From Solirubrobacterales bacterium (GTDB taxonomy: Bacteria > Actinomycetota > Thermoleophilia > Solirubrobacterales > 70-9): a DNA stretch of 39,900 bases. Numbering within the stretch: position 1 is the first letter of the stretch; every line of letters begins with the position of its first letter. The translations under genes and the position numbers were made by a program. The DNA is taken from the NCBI GenBank assembly GCA_019456285.1, contig VRUE01000002.1, positions 14,028-53,927 on the forward strand, written 5' to 3'. Positions 22,177 through 30,268 of this stretch are shown here, one piece after another. The notes under the pieces were generated by a model, which did no database searches, was not told where the DNA came from, and saw only the letters and a program-made list of their open reading frames with translations.

Positions 22177-23578
22177 GGAGAGCGTCGGCGACCTGGCGAT
22201 CGTGCTGCACAGCCACATGCCCTACGTGGAGGGGTTCGGGACGTATCCGTTCGGGGAGGAGTGGCTGTTCGACGCGGTGATCAGGTCCTACCTGCCCGTG
22301 CTCGAGGTGGCGCGGGACCTGACGATGACGATCACGCCGGTGCTGGCGGACCAGTTGGAGGACGAGGGGGCGCGGCAGCGGCTGCGGGAGTTCCTGGTCC
22401 GCTGGCGGATCGGGGCGGCGGAGGCGGACGTGGCGGAGGTCCCGGCCGAGTGCAGGGCGGCCTGCGAGGCGGAGCTGGCCCGCTATCGCCGGGCGCTGGA
22501 GCTGCTCGACGCGGCCGGGGGCGATCCGCTGCGCCCCTGGCAGGAGGCGGCGCGGGAGGGGCGGGTGGCGCTGGCGACCTCGGCGGCGACGCACGCCGTG
22601 CTGCCGCTGCTGGCGACCCGCGAGGGGCTGCGCCTGCAGCTCGACGCCGGCATCCGCTCGCACCGGCGGCGGTTCGGCTGGGACGGCGGGTTCTGGCTGC
22701 CGGAGTGCGCGTATGCCCCCGGGCTGGAGTGGCGGTTGGCCGAGCACGGGGTGCGCTGGACCTGCGTCGACCAGAGCGCCCACGCCGAGCCGCTGGAGGC
22801 GCTGACCCCGGTTGCGACCGGGGCCGGGCCGGTGGCGCTGCCGATCGACTGGGAGGCGGTGAGCTGGCTCTGGTCGCTCGACGGCTACCCGTCCGATCCC
22901 GCCCACGTCCAGTTCGCCGGCAAGTCGCTGCGCGGGGTGCGGATCTGGAGGGTGGGCGGCGGGGCATACGACCCCGCCGCCGCGGAGGAGGCGGCGCGAC
23001 GCCAGGCGGCCGAGTTCCTCGCCGCGCTCGCCGGCCGCCTGCGCGAGTTCTCCGCGTCGCGCGGACGGCGCGGCCTGCTCGTCTTCGCGATCGATACCGA
23101 GCTGCTCGGCCACTGGTGGTCGGAGGGGGCGATCTGGCTGGGTGAGGTGCTGGCCGGCGCCGCGGGGGCCGGGGTGCGCCTGCTCACCGTTCCGCAGGCG
23201 CTCGCCGAGCACGAGCCGGCCGCCCGCCCGCTGGCCGCCTCGACCTGGGGGGAGGGCAAGGACCTGCGAACCTGGGACTCGCCTCCCGTCGCCGACCTCG
23301 CCTGGGGGGCGCGGCGGCTGGAGCTGCGCCTGCTGCGGGCGCTGTCGGCGGGGCTCGGGGGCGCCGCGGCGATGCGCGCCGCGCGCGAGCTGCTCGCCGT
23401 CCAGGCCAGCGACTGGGCCTTCCTCGACAAGCGCGGTCAGGCGGGCGACTACGCCTTCCAGCGCGCCACCTCGCACGCAGAGGCCGCGTTGCGGGCCATA
23501 GACTGCCCAGCCGGCGGCACCGACCCGCGTATGCGCTCCCTCGCCCCGGACCTGAGCCTCGCTCCACTGAATGCTTGA
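22169..23578 (+). CDS. GH57 family 1,4-alpha-glucan branching enzyme-like protein
   Basis: A 469-residue GH57 enzyme. Motif 1 is LHSHMPYVEGFGTYPFGEEW. The nucleophile motif is GGFWLPECAYAPGLEWRL with Glu179, and the acid/base motif is FAIDTELLGHWWSEG with Asp309. The C-terminal helical domain (about 385-445, with LLAVQASDWAFLDKRGQAGD) is the one seen in GH57 branching enzymes such as Rv3031. The enzyme would form alpha-1,6 branches on short alpha-1,4-glucans in the cytoplasm. ATG 22169 overlaps the end of the methyltransferase (ATGCATGA), and the glycosyltransferase follows within 22 bases, so the three are an operon. Confidence 0.9.
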   Translation: MHEESVGDLAIVLHSHMPYVEGFGTYPFGEEWLFDAVIRSYLPVLEVARDLTMTITPVLADQLEDEGARQRLREFLVRWRIGAAEADVAEVPAECRAACEAELARYRRALELLDAAGGDPLRPWQEAAREGRVALATSAATHAVLPLLATREGLRLQLDAGIRSHRRRFGWDGGFWLPECAYAPGLEWRLAEHGVRWTCVDQSAHAEPLEALTPVATGAGPVALPIDWEAVSWLWSLDGYPSDPAHVQFAGKSLRGVRIWRVGGGAYDPAAAEEAARRQAAEFLAALAGRLREFSASRGRRGLLVFAIDTELLGHWWSEGAIWLGEVLAGAAGAGVRLLTVPQALAEHEPAARPLAASTWGEGKDLRTWDSPPVADLAWGARRLELRLLRALSAGLGGAAAMRAARELLAVQASDWAFLDKRGQAGDYAFQRATSHAEAALRAIDCPAGGTDPRMRSLAPDLSLAPLNA

Positions 23579-23600
23579 TTCCAAATCCCCGCAGGCCCGG

Positions 23601-24794
23601 ATGAGCCGCGTTCTGACCCTCTCCTGGGAGTACCCGCCGCTGATCGAGGGCGGTCTGGCCCGCCACGTGCGCAAGCTCTCCGAGGCGCTGATCGAGCGCC
23701 GGGTCGAGGTCCACGTGCTGACCCGCGGCGGGGAGGAGTCGCCCGAGGAGGAGCGGTCGAACGGCGTCGCCATCCACCGCATCCGCGAGCCGAAGCGCCC
23801 CACCGACCTGGGCGAGTTCGTCACCTGGGTGGAGCGGATGAACTCCGACATGCTCGCCGCCGGGGTCGAGCTCGGCGATCGCTACAGCTTCGACCTCGTC
23901 CACGGCCACGACTGGCTCGTCGCCAACGCCGGCGACCACCTCGCCAAGCGCTTCGAGGCGCCGCTGGTGACGACGATCCACGCCACCGAGCACGGCCGCC
24001 ACCAGGGCTGGGTCGACAAGCACCCTCAGACCTACATCCACGGGGTCGAGCGCTGGATAACCAACCGCTCCGAGCGGGTGATCGCCTGCTCCCACTACAT
24101 GCGCGAGCAGATCGCCGACATCTTCGGGGTCGAGGAGGAACGGGTCAGCGTGATCCCCAACGGGATCGACCCCGACGACCTGCAGCCGCAGGACCCGGCC
24201 GAGCTGGCCCGGCTGCGCTCGGAGTTCGCTGCGCCGGAGGAGAAGCTGGTGGTGCTGATCGGCCGGCTCGTCTACGAGAAGGGCTTCCAGCTGGCGCTGG
24301 AGGCGATGCCGCGGGTGATCGAGGAGGTGCCCGGGACGCGCTTCCTGGTCGCCGGCTCCGGCACCCACGAGGCGGAGCTGCACAGGCAGGCCGAGGAGCT
24401 GGGCCTGATGGGGCACGGCGCCTTCCTAGGCTGGATCGGCGACGACGTCCTGCGCTCGCTCTACCGGATCGCCGACCTCACCGTGGTGCCCTCGATCTAC
24501 GAGCCGTTCGGCCTGGTCGCGCTGGAGGCGATGGCCTCGGGGTGCCCGTGCATAGTCGCCGACACCGGCGGCTTGCGCGAGGTCGTCCCCCACGAGGAGG
24601 CCGGCCTGCGCTTCCGCGCCCACGACCCCGGCGCCCTGGCCGAGGTGGCGATCCGCGTCCTGCGCGACGACGACCTCGGCCGCCGCCTCGTCGCGGAAGC
24701 CTACGAGCACGTGCGCCGCTTCGACTGGGGCGACGTAGCCGAGCAGACCGCCGCGGTCTACGCCGACCTGGTCGGCGAGACCAGCCGCGCCTGA
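23601..24794 (+). CDS. GT4 alpha-glucosyltransferase, Rv3032-like
   Basis: A 397-residue GT-B enzyme. It starts MSRVLTLSWEYPPLIEGGLA, with the glycine-rich acceptor-site loop, and has VHGHDWLVANAGDHLAKRF in the N-lobe. The C-lobe contains VLIGRLVYEKGFQ (phosphate-binding Arg and Lys) and the E-x7-E nucleotide-sugar motif EPFGLVALEAM. This is the Rv3032/GlgM type, which extends alpha-1,4-glucans. ATG 23601 fits the family start better than the in-frame ATG 23571, which would add ten unrelated residues and overlap the preceding stop. With the upstream methyltransferase and GH57 enzyme it makes a plausible polysaccharide pathway. Confidence 0.9.
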   Translation: MSRVLTLSWEYPPLIEGGLARHVRKLSEALIERRVEVHVLTRGGEESPEEERSNGVAIHRIREPKRPTDLGEFVTWVERMNSDMLAAGVELGDRYSFDLVHGHDWLVANAGDHLAKRFEAPLVTTIHATEHGRHQGWVDKHPQTYIHGVERWITNRSERVIACSHYMREQIADIFGVEEERVSVIPNGIDPDDLQPQDPAELARLRSEFAAPEEKLVVLIGRLVYEKGFQLALEAMPRVIEEVPGTRFLVAGSGTHEAELHRQAEELGLMGHGAFLGWIGDDVLRSLYRIADLTVVPSIYEPFGLVALEAMASGCPCIVADTGGLREVVPHEEAGLRFRAHDPGALAEVAIRVLRDDDLGRRLVAEAYEHVRRFDWGDVAEQTAAVYADLVGETSRA

Positions 24795-24865
24795 TTCTCA
24801 CGGCAGATTTTTTACATTCTGCGCACCACGCGTGAAGCCGTAGGGGTCATCGTCTGAGGAAAGAA

Positions 24866-24890
24866 ACTATTTTGGTACCTTTCTACCATG
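24866..24890. promoter_or_regulatory. AT-rich promoter/operator of vapBC
   Basis: AGAAA and TTTCT arms enclose the GGTACC core, and GGTA pairs with TACC just before the ATG at 24888. The region from 24805 to 24887 is clearly AT-rich compared with its surroundings. It fits a self-repressed toxin-antitoxin promoter. Operator assignment is inferred. Confidence 0.4.
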
Positions 24891-25166
24891 GCGCTGAACA
24901 TCAAGGACAAAGAGGCGGAGCGCTTGGCCGCAGAGGTGGCGGCGCTCGCCGGTGAGAGCAAGACCGGGGCGGTCCGCCAAGCGCTGCGAGAGCGGCGCGC
25001 TCGACTCGAGCTTGAGGCCGGCGGTCGGCACGGCGTGGGCAGCGACCTGCGGCGGTTCCTCGAAACCGAGGTCTGGCCGCTGATCCCGGCCGTTGAGCTC
25101 GATCGGCCGCCGCTGACCAGGGCCGAGCGCGAGGAGATACTGGGCATCGGACCGGAGGGGCATTGA
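24888..25166 (+). CDS. vapB: VapB antitoxin, PSK-operon transcription-factor type
   Basis: A 92-residue antitoxin whose N-terminus MALNIKDKEAERLAAEVAAL and the following AGESKTGAVRQALRERR are the ribbon-helix-helix signature of the Rv0623-like VapB family. The C-terminal half (RRFLETEVWPLIPAVELDRP) is the toxin-neutralising segment and ends LTRAEREEILGIG, a conserved tail in this family. It pairs with the VapC immediately downstream; the stop overlaps the toxin start as TTGA. Confidence 0.9.
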   Translation: MALNIKDKEAERLAAEVAALAGESKTGAVRQALRERRARLELEAGGRHGVGSDLRRFLETEVWPLIPAVELDRPPLTRAEREEILGIGPEGH

Positions 25167-25555
25167 TCCTCGATAGCTCGGCGGTGATTTCGCTGATTCG
25201 CCGCGAGCAGGGGCACGAGCGGTTGATCGATGCGATGGAAGGCGCCGTGGACATCGGGATCGGCGCCCCCACCCTTGTCGAGACGGCGATCGTCTTGGTC
25301 GCTCGGCTCGATCTCGTCGGCCGCTCGATCCTCTCGCGGTTCCTCGAAGAGAACCGGGTCATCGTGCTCCCATTCGACGATCGGCACTGGAGCGCCGCCA
25401 CGGACGCCTTCATTCGCTACGGAAAGGGTCGCCACCCGGCCGCGCTCAACTTCGGCGACTGTATGACCTACGCCACGGCGCGGCTTGCCGGCGATCCGCT
25501 TCTTTTCGTAGGCGAGGACTTCGCGAAGACCGAGATCACGTCAGCGCTCGTCTGA
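25163..25555 (+). CDS. vapC: VapC PIN-domain ribonuclease toxin
   Basis: A 130-residue PIN domain starting at TTG 25163: MILDSSAVISLIRREQ with Asp4 as first metal ligand, a Glu in APTLVETAIVL, and the C-terminal acidic block LNFGDCMTYATARL with the last Asp in FVGEDF. This matches the VapC family that usually accompanies PSK-type VapB. It should cleave RNA when released from the antitoxin. The translationally coupled start is a second example of the overlap seen at 304. Confidence 0.9.
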   Translation: MILDSSAVISLIRREQGHERLIDAMEGAVDIGIGAPTLVETAIVLVARLDLVGRSILSRFLEENRVIVLPFDDRHWSAATDAFIRYGKGRHPAALNFGDCMTYATARLAGDPLLFVGEDFAKTEITSALV

Positions 25556-25563
25556 TCGGCGGC

Positions 25564-26232
25564 TCAGCCCGGCTGCGGAAGGGTGGTCGGCGCCTCGGGG
25601 TCGGGCTCGACCGGGTCGGGCCAGCGCAGCTGCCGCGGCGGCTCGCGCATCCTGATCACCCGGGCCGGGATGCCCGCCACGACCGCGTTGGCGGGGACGT
25701 CTTTGGTGACCACCGAGTTGGTCCCGACTATCGAGTTGTCGCCGACCCGGACGCCGCGCAGGACGCAGGCGCCGTAGCCGATCCAGACGTTGGAGCCGAC
25801 CTCGACGCCGCGCGTGTAGATGCCCTGGAGGCGGATCGGCCGCTCCACCTCGACCACGCCGTGGTCGAAGTCGATGAACATCGCGCGGTCGGCGATCACG
25901 CACTGCTCGCCGATCCGCACCCGCTGGTAGGCGGAGATCGTGCACTCCTGCCCGATCACGGTCTTCTTGCCGATCTCGACCAGACCCTCGTGGCAGCGGA
26001 TCTTGGTGCCGTCGCCGACCCAGACGAAGCGGCCAAGCTCGACCCGGCCCTGACGGGCGATTTGCAGTTCCAGGCCGCGGCCGAGGAAGACCGGCCCGTC
26101 GGTCCGCCAGCGCCACCCGGCGACGGTCAGGAGGCGGCGCCGCAGGTAGCGGCCGAGCAGCCTCGCGTACCCCGGGGTCAGCATCCGGTTGCGGGCGCAG
26201 AAGCGGATGAAGCGGATCACGGTGGGGCGCAC
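25564..26232 (-). CDS. Left-handed beta-helix (hexapeptide repeat) acyltransferase
   Basis: About 222 residues from GTG 26232. After a basic helical start (VIRFIRFCARNRMLTPGYAR) the protein has hexapeptide-repeat turns: VWVGDGTKIRCHEGLVEIGK, VIGQECTISAYQRVRIGEQC, then VWIGYGACVLRGVRVGDNSI and NSVVTKDVPANAVVAGIPAR, the standard end of an acetyl- or acyltransferase of the MaaA/WbbJ type. A loop FIDFDHGVVEVERPI is as in sugar O-acyltransferases. The donor would be acyl-CoA; the acceptor is likely a cell-surface sugar but is unknown. It is transcribed away from meaB with a palindrome in the shared promoter region. Confidence 0.85.
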   Translation of the reverse strand: MRPTVIRFIRFCARNRMLTPGYARLLGRYLRRRLLTVAGWRWRTDGPVFLGRGLELQIARQGRVELGRFVWVGDGTKIRCHEGLVEIGKKTVIGQECTISAYQRVRIGEQCVIADRAMFIDFDHGVVEVERPIRLQGIYTRGVEVGSNVWIGYGACVLRGVRVGDNSIVGTNSVVTKDVPANAVVAGIPARVIRMREPPRQLRWPDPVEPDPEAPTTLPQPG

Positions 26233-26254
26233 TTTAGGACCTATGGTCCTTAAA
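26233..26254. promoter_or_regulatory. Palindrome between the acyltransferase and meaB
   Basis: AGGACC (26236-26241), TAT, GGTCCT (26245-26250) is a perfect inverted repeat, flanked by TTT and TAAA that extend the symmetry. It lies directly at the divergent starts, 12 bases from the meaB GTG and within a few bases of the acyltransferase GTG. This is the expected form of a dimeric repressor site. Confidence 0.55.
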
Positions 26255-26265
26255 CTCAGCCGGCA

Positions 26266-27243
26266 GTGGCCGACGCCGTTAAGAGTCCATCCGAAAACCC
26301 CCCGCCGCTCGCCGAGCGCCTCGTCGCCGGGGACAAGCGGGCGCTGGCGCGCGCGATCACCCTGATCGAGTCCGACGACCCGGCCGGGTGGGAGCTGGTC
26401 CGCGAGGTCTACCCGCGCACCGGCCGGGCGCGGATCGTCGGCTTCACCGGCCCACCGGGGGTGGGCAAGAGTACGCTGATCGGGGCGCTGACCGCCGAGC
26501 TGCGCAAGGCGGAGCGGCAGGTCGCCGTGCTCTCGGTCGATCCCTCCAGCCCCTTCACCCGCGGCGCCCTGCTCGGCGACCGCATCCGCCTCTCCGACCA
26601 CTTCCTCGACCCCGGGGTCTTCATCCGCTCGATGGCCTCGCGGGGCGCGCTGGGCGGGCTCTCCGAGGCGGCGCTGCAGGTGGCGCTGGCGATGGACGCG
26701 GCCGGCAAGGACGACGTGCTGATCGAGACGGTCGGGGTTGGCCAGGCCGAGATCGACATCGTCGACCACGCCGACACGATCGTGCTGGCGCTGATGCCGG
26801 GGTCGGGCGACTCGATCCAGGCGCTGAAGGCCGGGGTGATGGAGATCCCCGACCTGATCGTCGTCAACAAGGCCGACCACCCGATGGCCGACACGATGGT
26901 GCGTGAGGTCAGCGGCGTGCTGGCGCTGTCCCGGGACAGCGCAGACTGGCGGGTGCCGGTCCTGCGCACCGAGGCGACGCGAGGGGAGGGGGTCGACGAG
27001 CTGGCGGCGAAGATCGACGAGCACCGCGCCCACATCGAGGCGGCCGGGACGTTGCAGGAGCGCCGCGCCCGCAACCTGCGCAACGAGGTGCTGGGGATCG
27101 CGGCCTCGCGGATGCGCCGCCGGCTGGAGGCGACGGCCGCCGACGACCCGGAGACCGCGGCCCTGCTGGAGCGAGTCGTGAGGCGCGAGCTGGACCCGGC
27201 GAGCGCCGCCTCCGAGCTACTGGAGAGGCAGGCGGATGGCTGA
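26266..27243 (+). CDS. meaB: MeaB-type G-protein chaperone of a B12-dependent acyl-CoA mutase
   Basis: A 325-residue G3E GTPase (ArgK/MeaB family). Walker A is GFTGPPGVGKSTLIGAL, followed by VLSVDPSSPFTRGALLGDRI, the switch III region FIRSMASRGALGGLSEAAL, the DVLIETVGVGQAEIDIV signature and the base-specificity motif VVNKADHPMAD. MeaB gates delivery of adenosylcobalamin and reactivates methylmalonyl- or isobutyryl-CoA mutase. The mutase genes lie 6 kb (large subunit) and 10 kb (small subunit) away. The GTG start is directly after the palindrome. It overlaps the following PRC-barrel gene by eight bases. Confidence 0.93.
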   Translation: MADAVKSPSENPPPLAERLVAGDKRALARAITLIESDDPAGWELVREVYPRTGRARIVGFTGPPGVGKSTLIGALTAELRKAERQVAVLSVDPSSPFTRGALLGDRIRLSDHFLDPGVFIRSMASRGALGGLSEAALQVALAMDAAGKDDVLIETVGVGQAEIDIVDHADTIVLALMPGSGDSIQALKAGVMEIPDLIVVNKADHPMADTMVREVSGVLALSRDSADWRVPVLRTEATRGEGVDELAAKIDEHRAHIEAAGTLQERRARNLRNEVLGIAASRMRRRLEATAADDPETAALLERVVRRELDPASAASELLERQADG

Positions 27244-27601
27244 GTCATGGGCCGGCTTCGAGGTCGGCGAGCTCGGCGGCGCCGGGGTCGGCCGCGTCCA
27301 CAGCTTCTTCGCCGACGCCGGCAGCGGCGAGCCGGCCTGGCTGATCGCGGCGCTCGGGCGCCGCCGTGCCAAGCTGGTCGCGATCCCGCTGCGCGATTGC
27401 GCCGCCGCGGCGGGCCGCGTCTGGTGCGCCCACGACCGCGAGGCGCTGCGCACCGCTCCCGCCGTCGACCCGACGCGGCCGCTGCTCCGCGAGCACGAGC
27501 TGGCGATCTGCGCCCACTACGGGATCGGCGAGCGGGTCGGCCGCGCCGCCGAGGTCCACGGCCGGCCCGAGGGCTCCGTCACCTCGCAGCCCGCCGCCTA
27601 G
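27236..27601 (+). CDS. PRC-barrel domain protein
   Basis: A 121-residue protein with the PRC-barrel pattern: FEVGELGGAGVGRVHSFFAD (first strands), GEPAWLIAALGRRRAKLVAI, then VWCAHDREALRTAPAVDPT, and the helical end LLREHELAICAHYGIGERVG. PRC barrels are small domains that bind proteins or RNA; many actinobacterial examples have no assigned role. It overlaps meaB (ATGGCTGA), which suggests co-translation, and converges with the acyl-CoA dehydrogenase, the two stops sharing a CTAG. Confidence 0.72.
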   Translation: MAESWAGFEVGELGGAGVGRVHSFFADAGSGEPAWLIAALGRRRAKLVAIPLRDCAAAAGRVWCAHDREALRTAPAVDPTRPLLREHELAICAHYGIGERVGRAAEVHGRPEGSVTSQPAA

Positions 27602-28743
27602 CAGCCGAGCTGGCGGGCGATCACCATCTGCTGCACCTCGTCGGTGCCCTCGCCGATCGTGAGGATCTTGGCGTCGCGGTAGAAGCGGCAGACCGGGTAC
27701 TCCTCGATGTAGCCGTAGCCGCCGTGGATCTGCACCGCCTCCTCGCTCGCCCTGACGGCGAGGCGGCCGGTGATCAGCTTCGCCTGGGCGGCGGTGAGGG
27801 TGAACGACCTGCCGGCGTCCTTCTCCAGCGCGGCTCGCCAGGTGAGCAGGCGGGCGGCCTCGATCTGGGCCGAGAGGTCGGCGATCTTCATCTGGATCGC
27901 CTGGAACTTGGAGATCGGCTGGCCGAACGCCTGGCGCTGCTTGGCGTAGGCGAGCGCCTCGTCGAGGGCGCCCTGGGCGAGGCCGACCCCCATCGCCGCG
28001 ACGCCGATCCGGCCGCCGTCGAGGATGTGGAGGAAGTTCTTGAAGCCGTCGCCGCGGCGGCCGAGCAGGTTGGCCTCGGGGACGCGGCAGTCCTGGAAGG
28101 CGAGGGGGCGGGTGTCGGAGGCGTTCCAGCCCATCTTGCGATAGGGCTCACCGGCCTCGTAGCCGGGCGTGCCGGTGGGCACGACCAGGTTGGAGATCTC
28201 TTTGCGGCCGTTCGTCTTGCCGGTCACGGCGGTGATCGAGACACAGCCCGAGATCTCGGTGCCGGCGTTGGTGATGAACTGCTTGGCGCCGTTGACGACC
28301 CACTCGCCGCCCTCCAGCTTCGCGGTGGTGCGGACGTTGCCGGCGTCGGAGCCGGCCTCCGGCTCGGTCAGGCCGAAGGCGGCGAGCCGCTTGCCGCCGC
28401 AGAGCTGCGGCAGCCACTCGGAGCGCTGCTCATCCGTTCCCCAGAGGTGGATCGGCATCGTCCCCAACGAGGTGTGGGCGGCCATCGTGATGCAGACCGA
28501 GGAGTCGACCCGGGCAAGCTCTTCAACGGCGAGCACGTAGGAGAGCGTGTCGGCGCCGCCGCCCCCGTACTCCGGCGGGAAGGGGATCCCCATCAACCCC
28601 AGATCGCCCATCTTGGCGACGATCTCGTAAGGAAACGACTTGGTGCGATCCAGCTCCTCCGCCACCGGCGCAACCTCACCCCGGGCAAACTCCCGCACCG
28701 TGTCCCGCAGCAACCTCTGCTCATCACTCAGCTCGAAGTCCAT
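27598..28743 (-). CDS. Acyl-CoA dehydrogenase
   Basis: A 381-residue FAD flavoenzyme of the short/medium or branched-chain family that makes the 2,3-double bond of acyl-CoA and reduces ETF. The start MDFELSDEQRLLRDTVREFA is typical. FAD and substrate motifs are AFGLTEPEAGSDAGNVRTTA and QAFGQPISKFQAIQMKIADL, and the C-terminal signature is QIHGGYGYIEEYPVCRFYRD followed by IGEGTDEVQ with the predicted catalytic base Glu365. Chain-length preference cannot be read reliably. It lies nine bases after the aldehyde dehydrogenase on the same strand, so the two are an operon. EtfBA for its electrons is encoded at 37129. Confidence 0.93.
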   Translation of the reverse strand: MDFELSDEQRLLRDTVREFARGEVAPVAEELDRTKSFPYEIVAKMGDLGLMGIPFPPEYGGGGADTLSYVLAVEELARVDSSVCITMAAHTSLGTMPIHLWGTDEQRSEWLPQLCGGKRLAAFGLTEPEAGSDAGNVRTTAKLEGGEWVVNGAKQFITNAGTEISGCVSITAVTGKTNGRKEISNLVVPTGTPGYEAGEPYRKMGWNASDTRPLAFQDCRVPEANLLGRRGDGFKNFLHILDGGRIGVAAMGVGLAQGALDEALAYAKQRQAFGQPISKFQAIQMKIADLSAQIEAARLLTWRAALEKDAGRSFTLTAAQAKLITGRLAVRASEEAVQIHGGYGYIEEYPVCRFYRDAKILTIGEGTDEVQQMVIARQLGC

Positions 28744-28752
28744 GCCGCGCGC

Positions 28753-30189
28753 CTACAACTGCAGACTCTTGATCTGGAGCAACTCTTCGATCGCGAAGCG
28801 GCCATTCTCGCGGCCGTGCCCGGACTGCTTGTAGCCGCCGAACGGGGCGAGCGGGTTGAAGGCGCCGCCGTTGATCTCGACCTGGCCGGTGCGGATGCGC
28901 TTGGCGACGTCGATCGCCCGCTCGGTGTCGGCCGACCAGACCCCGCCGGCGAGGCCGTAGACGGTGTCGTTGGCGATCCGCACCGCGTCCTCCTCGTCCT
29001 CGTAGGGCTGGATCGCGAGCACCGGCCCGAAGATCTCCTCCTGGGCGATCGTCATCTCCGGCGTCACCTCGGAGAAGACGGTGGGGCGGACGAAGTAGCC
29101 GCGGTCGAGCCCCTCGGGCGGCGCGCCGCCGCCGGTCAGCAGCTTCGCGCCCTCCGCCTCGCCCTTCTCGATGTAGCCGCGGACCCGCTCGCGCTGGGTC
29201 TCGGAGACCAGCGGGCCGAGCCTGGCGTCGGCGTCGAACGGGTCTCCCGGGGCGAAGCCCTCGGCCGCCTTCGTCGCCAGCTGCTCGGCCTCGGCCAGCT
29301 TCCCGCGCGGCACCAGCATCCGGGTCAGGGCGCTGCAGGTCTGGCCCGAGTTGAGGAAGCACTTGGCGACCCCGTCGGGGATCGCCCTCTCGAGGTCGGC
29401 GTCGTCGAGGATCACGTTCGGCGACTTGCCGCCCAGCTCCATCGCCACCGGCTTCACCGTCGCCGAGGCCAGCTCGGAGACCCGCCGCCCGGCTCGGGTC
29501 GAGCCGGTGAAGGAGACCATGTCGACCTCCGGATGGCCGGCGATCGCCTCGCCGACGACGGGCCCGGCGCCGGTGACGAGGTTGAAGACCCCGGCGGGGA
29601 GGCCGGCGGCCTCGATCACCTCGGCGAGGATGAAGGCGTTGAGCGGCACGACCTCGCTCGGCTTCAGCACCACCGTGCAGCCGGCCGCCAGGGCCGGCGC
29701 CACCTTGGCGGCGATCTGGTTGAGCGGGTAGTTCCAGGGGGTGATCGCCCCCAGCACCCCGATCGGCTCGCGCAGCACCCGCGAGTTGCCGATCTCCTCC
29801 TCCCAGGCGACTTCCTCGATCAGCTTCGGCATCGCCGCGAACTGCCCGACCGGCAGCCCGGCCTGGATGATCTGGCTCAGCTTCAGCGGCATCCCCAGCT
29901 CCCGGGCGATCGTCGCGGCGATCTCCTCCGAGCGCTCGCCGAGCCCCGCGGCGATCGCCGCCAGGTAGCCGCCGCGCTCCTGGCGCGACGTCTGCGACCA
30001 GGAGTCGAAGGCGGCGCGAGCGGCGCGGGCGGCGCGGTCGGCGTCTCCGGGAGCGCAGGCGGGGATCGTCCCCATCACCTCCTCGGTGGTCGAGTTGACG
30101 ACGTCGATCGTCTCCGATCCCTCCGGCTTCACCCACTCACCCCCGACGAAGACCTCGTCGCGGACCTGAAGCTCTGCCGTGGTTGCCAT
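28753..30189 (-). CDS. NAD(P)-dependent aldehyde dehydrogenase
   Basis: A 478-residue ALDH-superfamily enzyme. The active site is intact: Asn153 in [11 protein letters not shown] (oxyanion), Glu251 in [11 protein letters not shown] (general base) and Cys285 in [11 protein letters not shown] (nucleophile). Coenzyme motifs KPSEVVPL and [11 protein letters not shown] are present, as is the C-terminal [20 protein letters not shown] of betaine-aldehyde-like ALDHs. It is not the CoA-acylating methylmalonate-semialdehyde type. A GGAGGAGG Shine-Dalgarno precedes the ATG. It is first in an operon with the acyl-CoA dehydrogenase, suggesting aldehyde or branched-chain catabolism. Confidence 0.93.
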   Translation of the reverse strand: MATTAELQVRDEVFVGGEWVKPEGSETIDVVNSTTEEVMGTIPACAPGDADRAARAARAAFDSWSQTSRQERGGYLAAIAAGLGERSEEIAATIARELGMPLKLSQIIQAGLPVGQFAAMPKLIEEVAWEEEIGNSRVLREPIGVLGAITPWNYPLNQIAAKVAPALAAGCTVVLKPSEVVPLNAFILAEVIEAAGLPAGVFNLVTGAGPVVGEAIAGHPEVDMVSFTGSTRAGRRVSELASATVKPVAMELGGKSPNVILDDADLERAIPDGVAKCFLNSGQTCSALTRMLVPRGKLAEAEQLATKAAEGFAPGDPFDADARLGPLVSETQRERVRGYIEKGEAEGAKLLTGGGAPPEGLDRGYFVRPTVFSEVTPEMTIAQEEIFGPVLAIQPYEDEEDAVRIANDTVYGLAGGVWSADTERAIDVAKRIRTGQVEINGGAFNPLAPFGGYKQSGHGRENGRFAIEELLQIKSLQL

Positions 30190-30243
30190 GCCTGTCCTCC
30201 TCCGTGGGGTGCCCGTGCCGCCTGGCCGGGCAGCCCACGTTAG

Positions 30244-30268
30244 ACGATCGTTCAGTGACTCAGTGACT
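30244..30268. promoter_or_regulatory. Candidate regulatory site upstream of the aldehyde dehydrogenase operon
   Basis: The 8-base palindrome ACGATCGT (30244-30251) is followed by a perfect tandem repeat CAGTGACT-CAGTGACT (30253-30268). It lies 55-80 bases upstream of the ALDH start and overlaps the end of the neighbouring aminopeptidase gene. The regulator is unknown. Confidence 0.35.

Noticed and set aside
24795-24887. T-rich stretch after the glycosyltransferase considered as a Rho-independent terminator
   Set aside because: Only a five-base stem (GCAGA with TCTGC) flanks the T-run on both sides, so the T-run is in the loop, not after the stem.
27247-30243. A 998-codon open frame on the plus strand opposite the dehydrogenase and aldehyde dehydrogenase genes
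   Set aside because: The opposite strand encodes two enzymes with complete active sites. The long frame has only low-complexity His/Arg/Gly/Leu text and no domain, so it is a GC-bias shadow.
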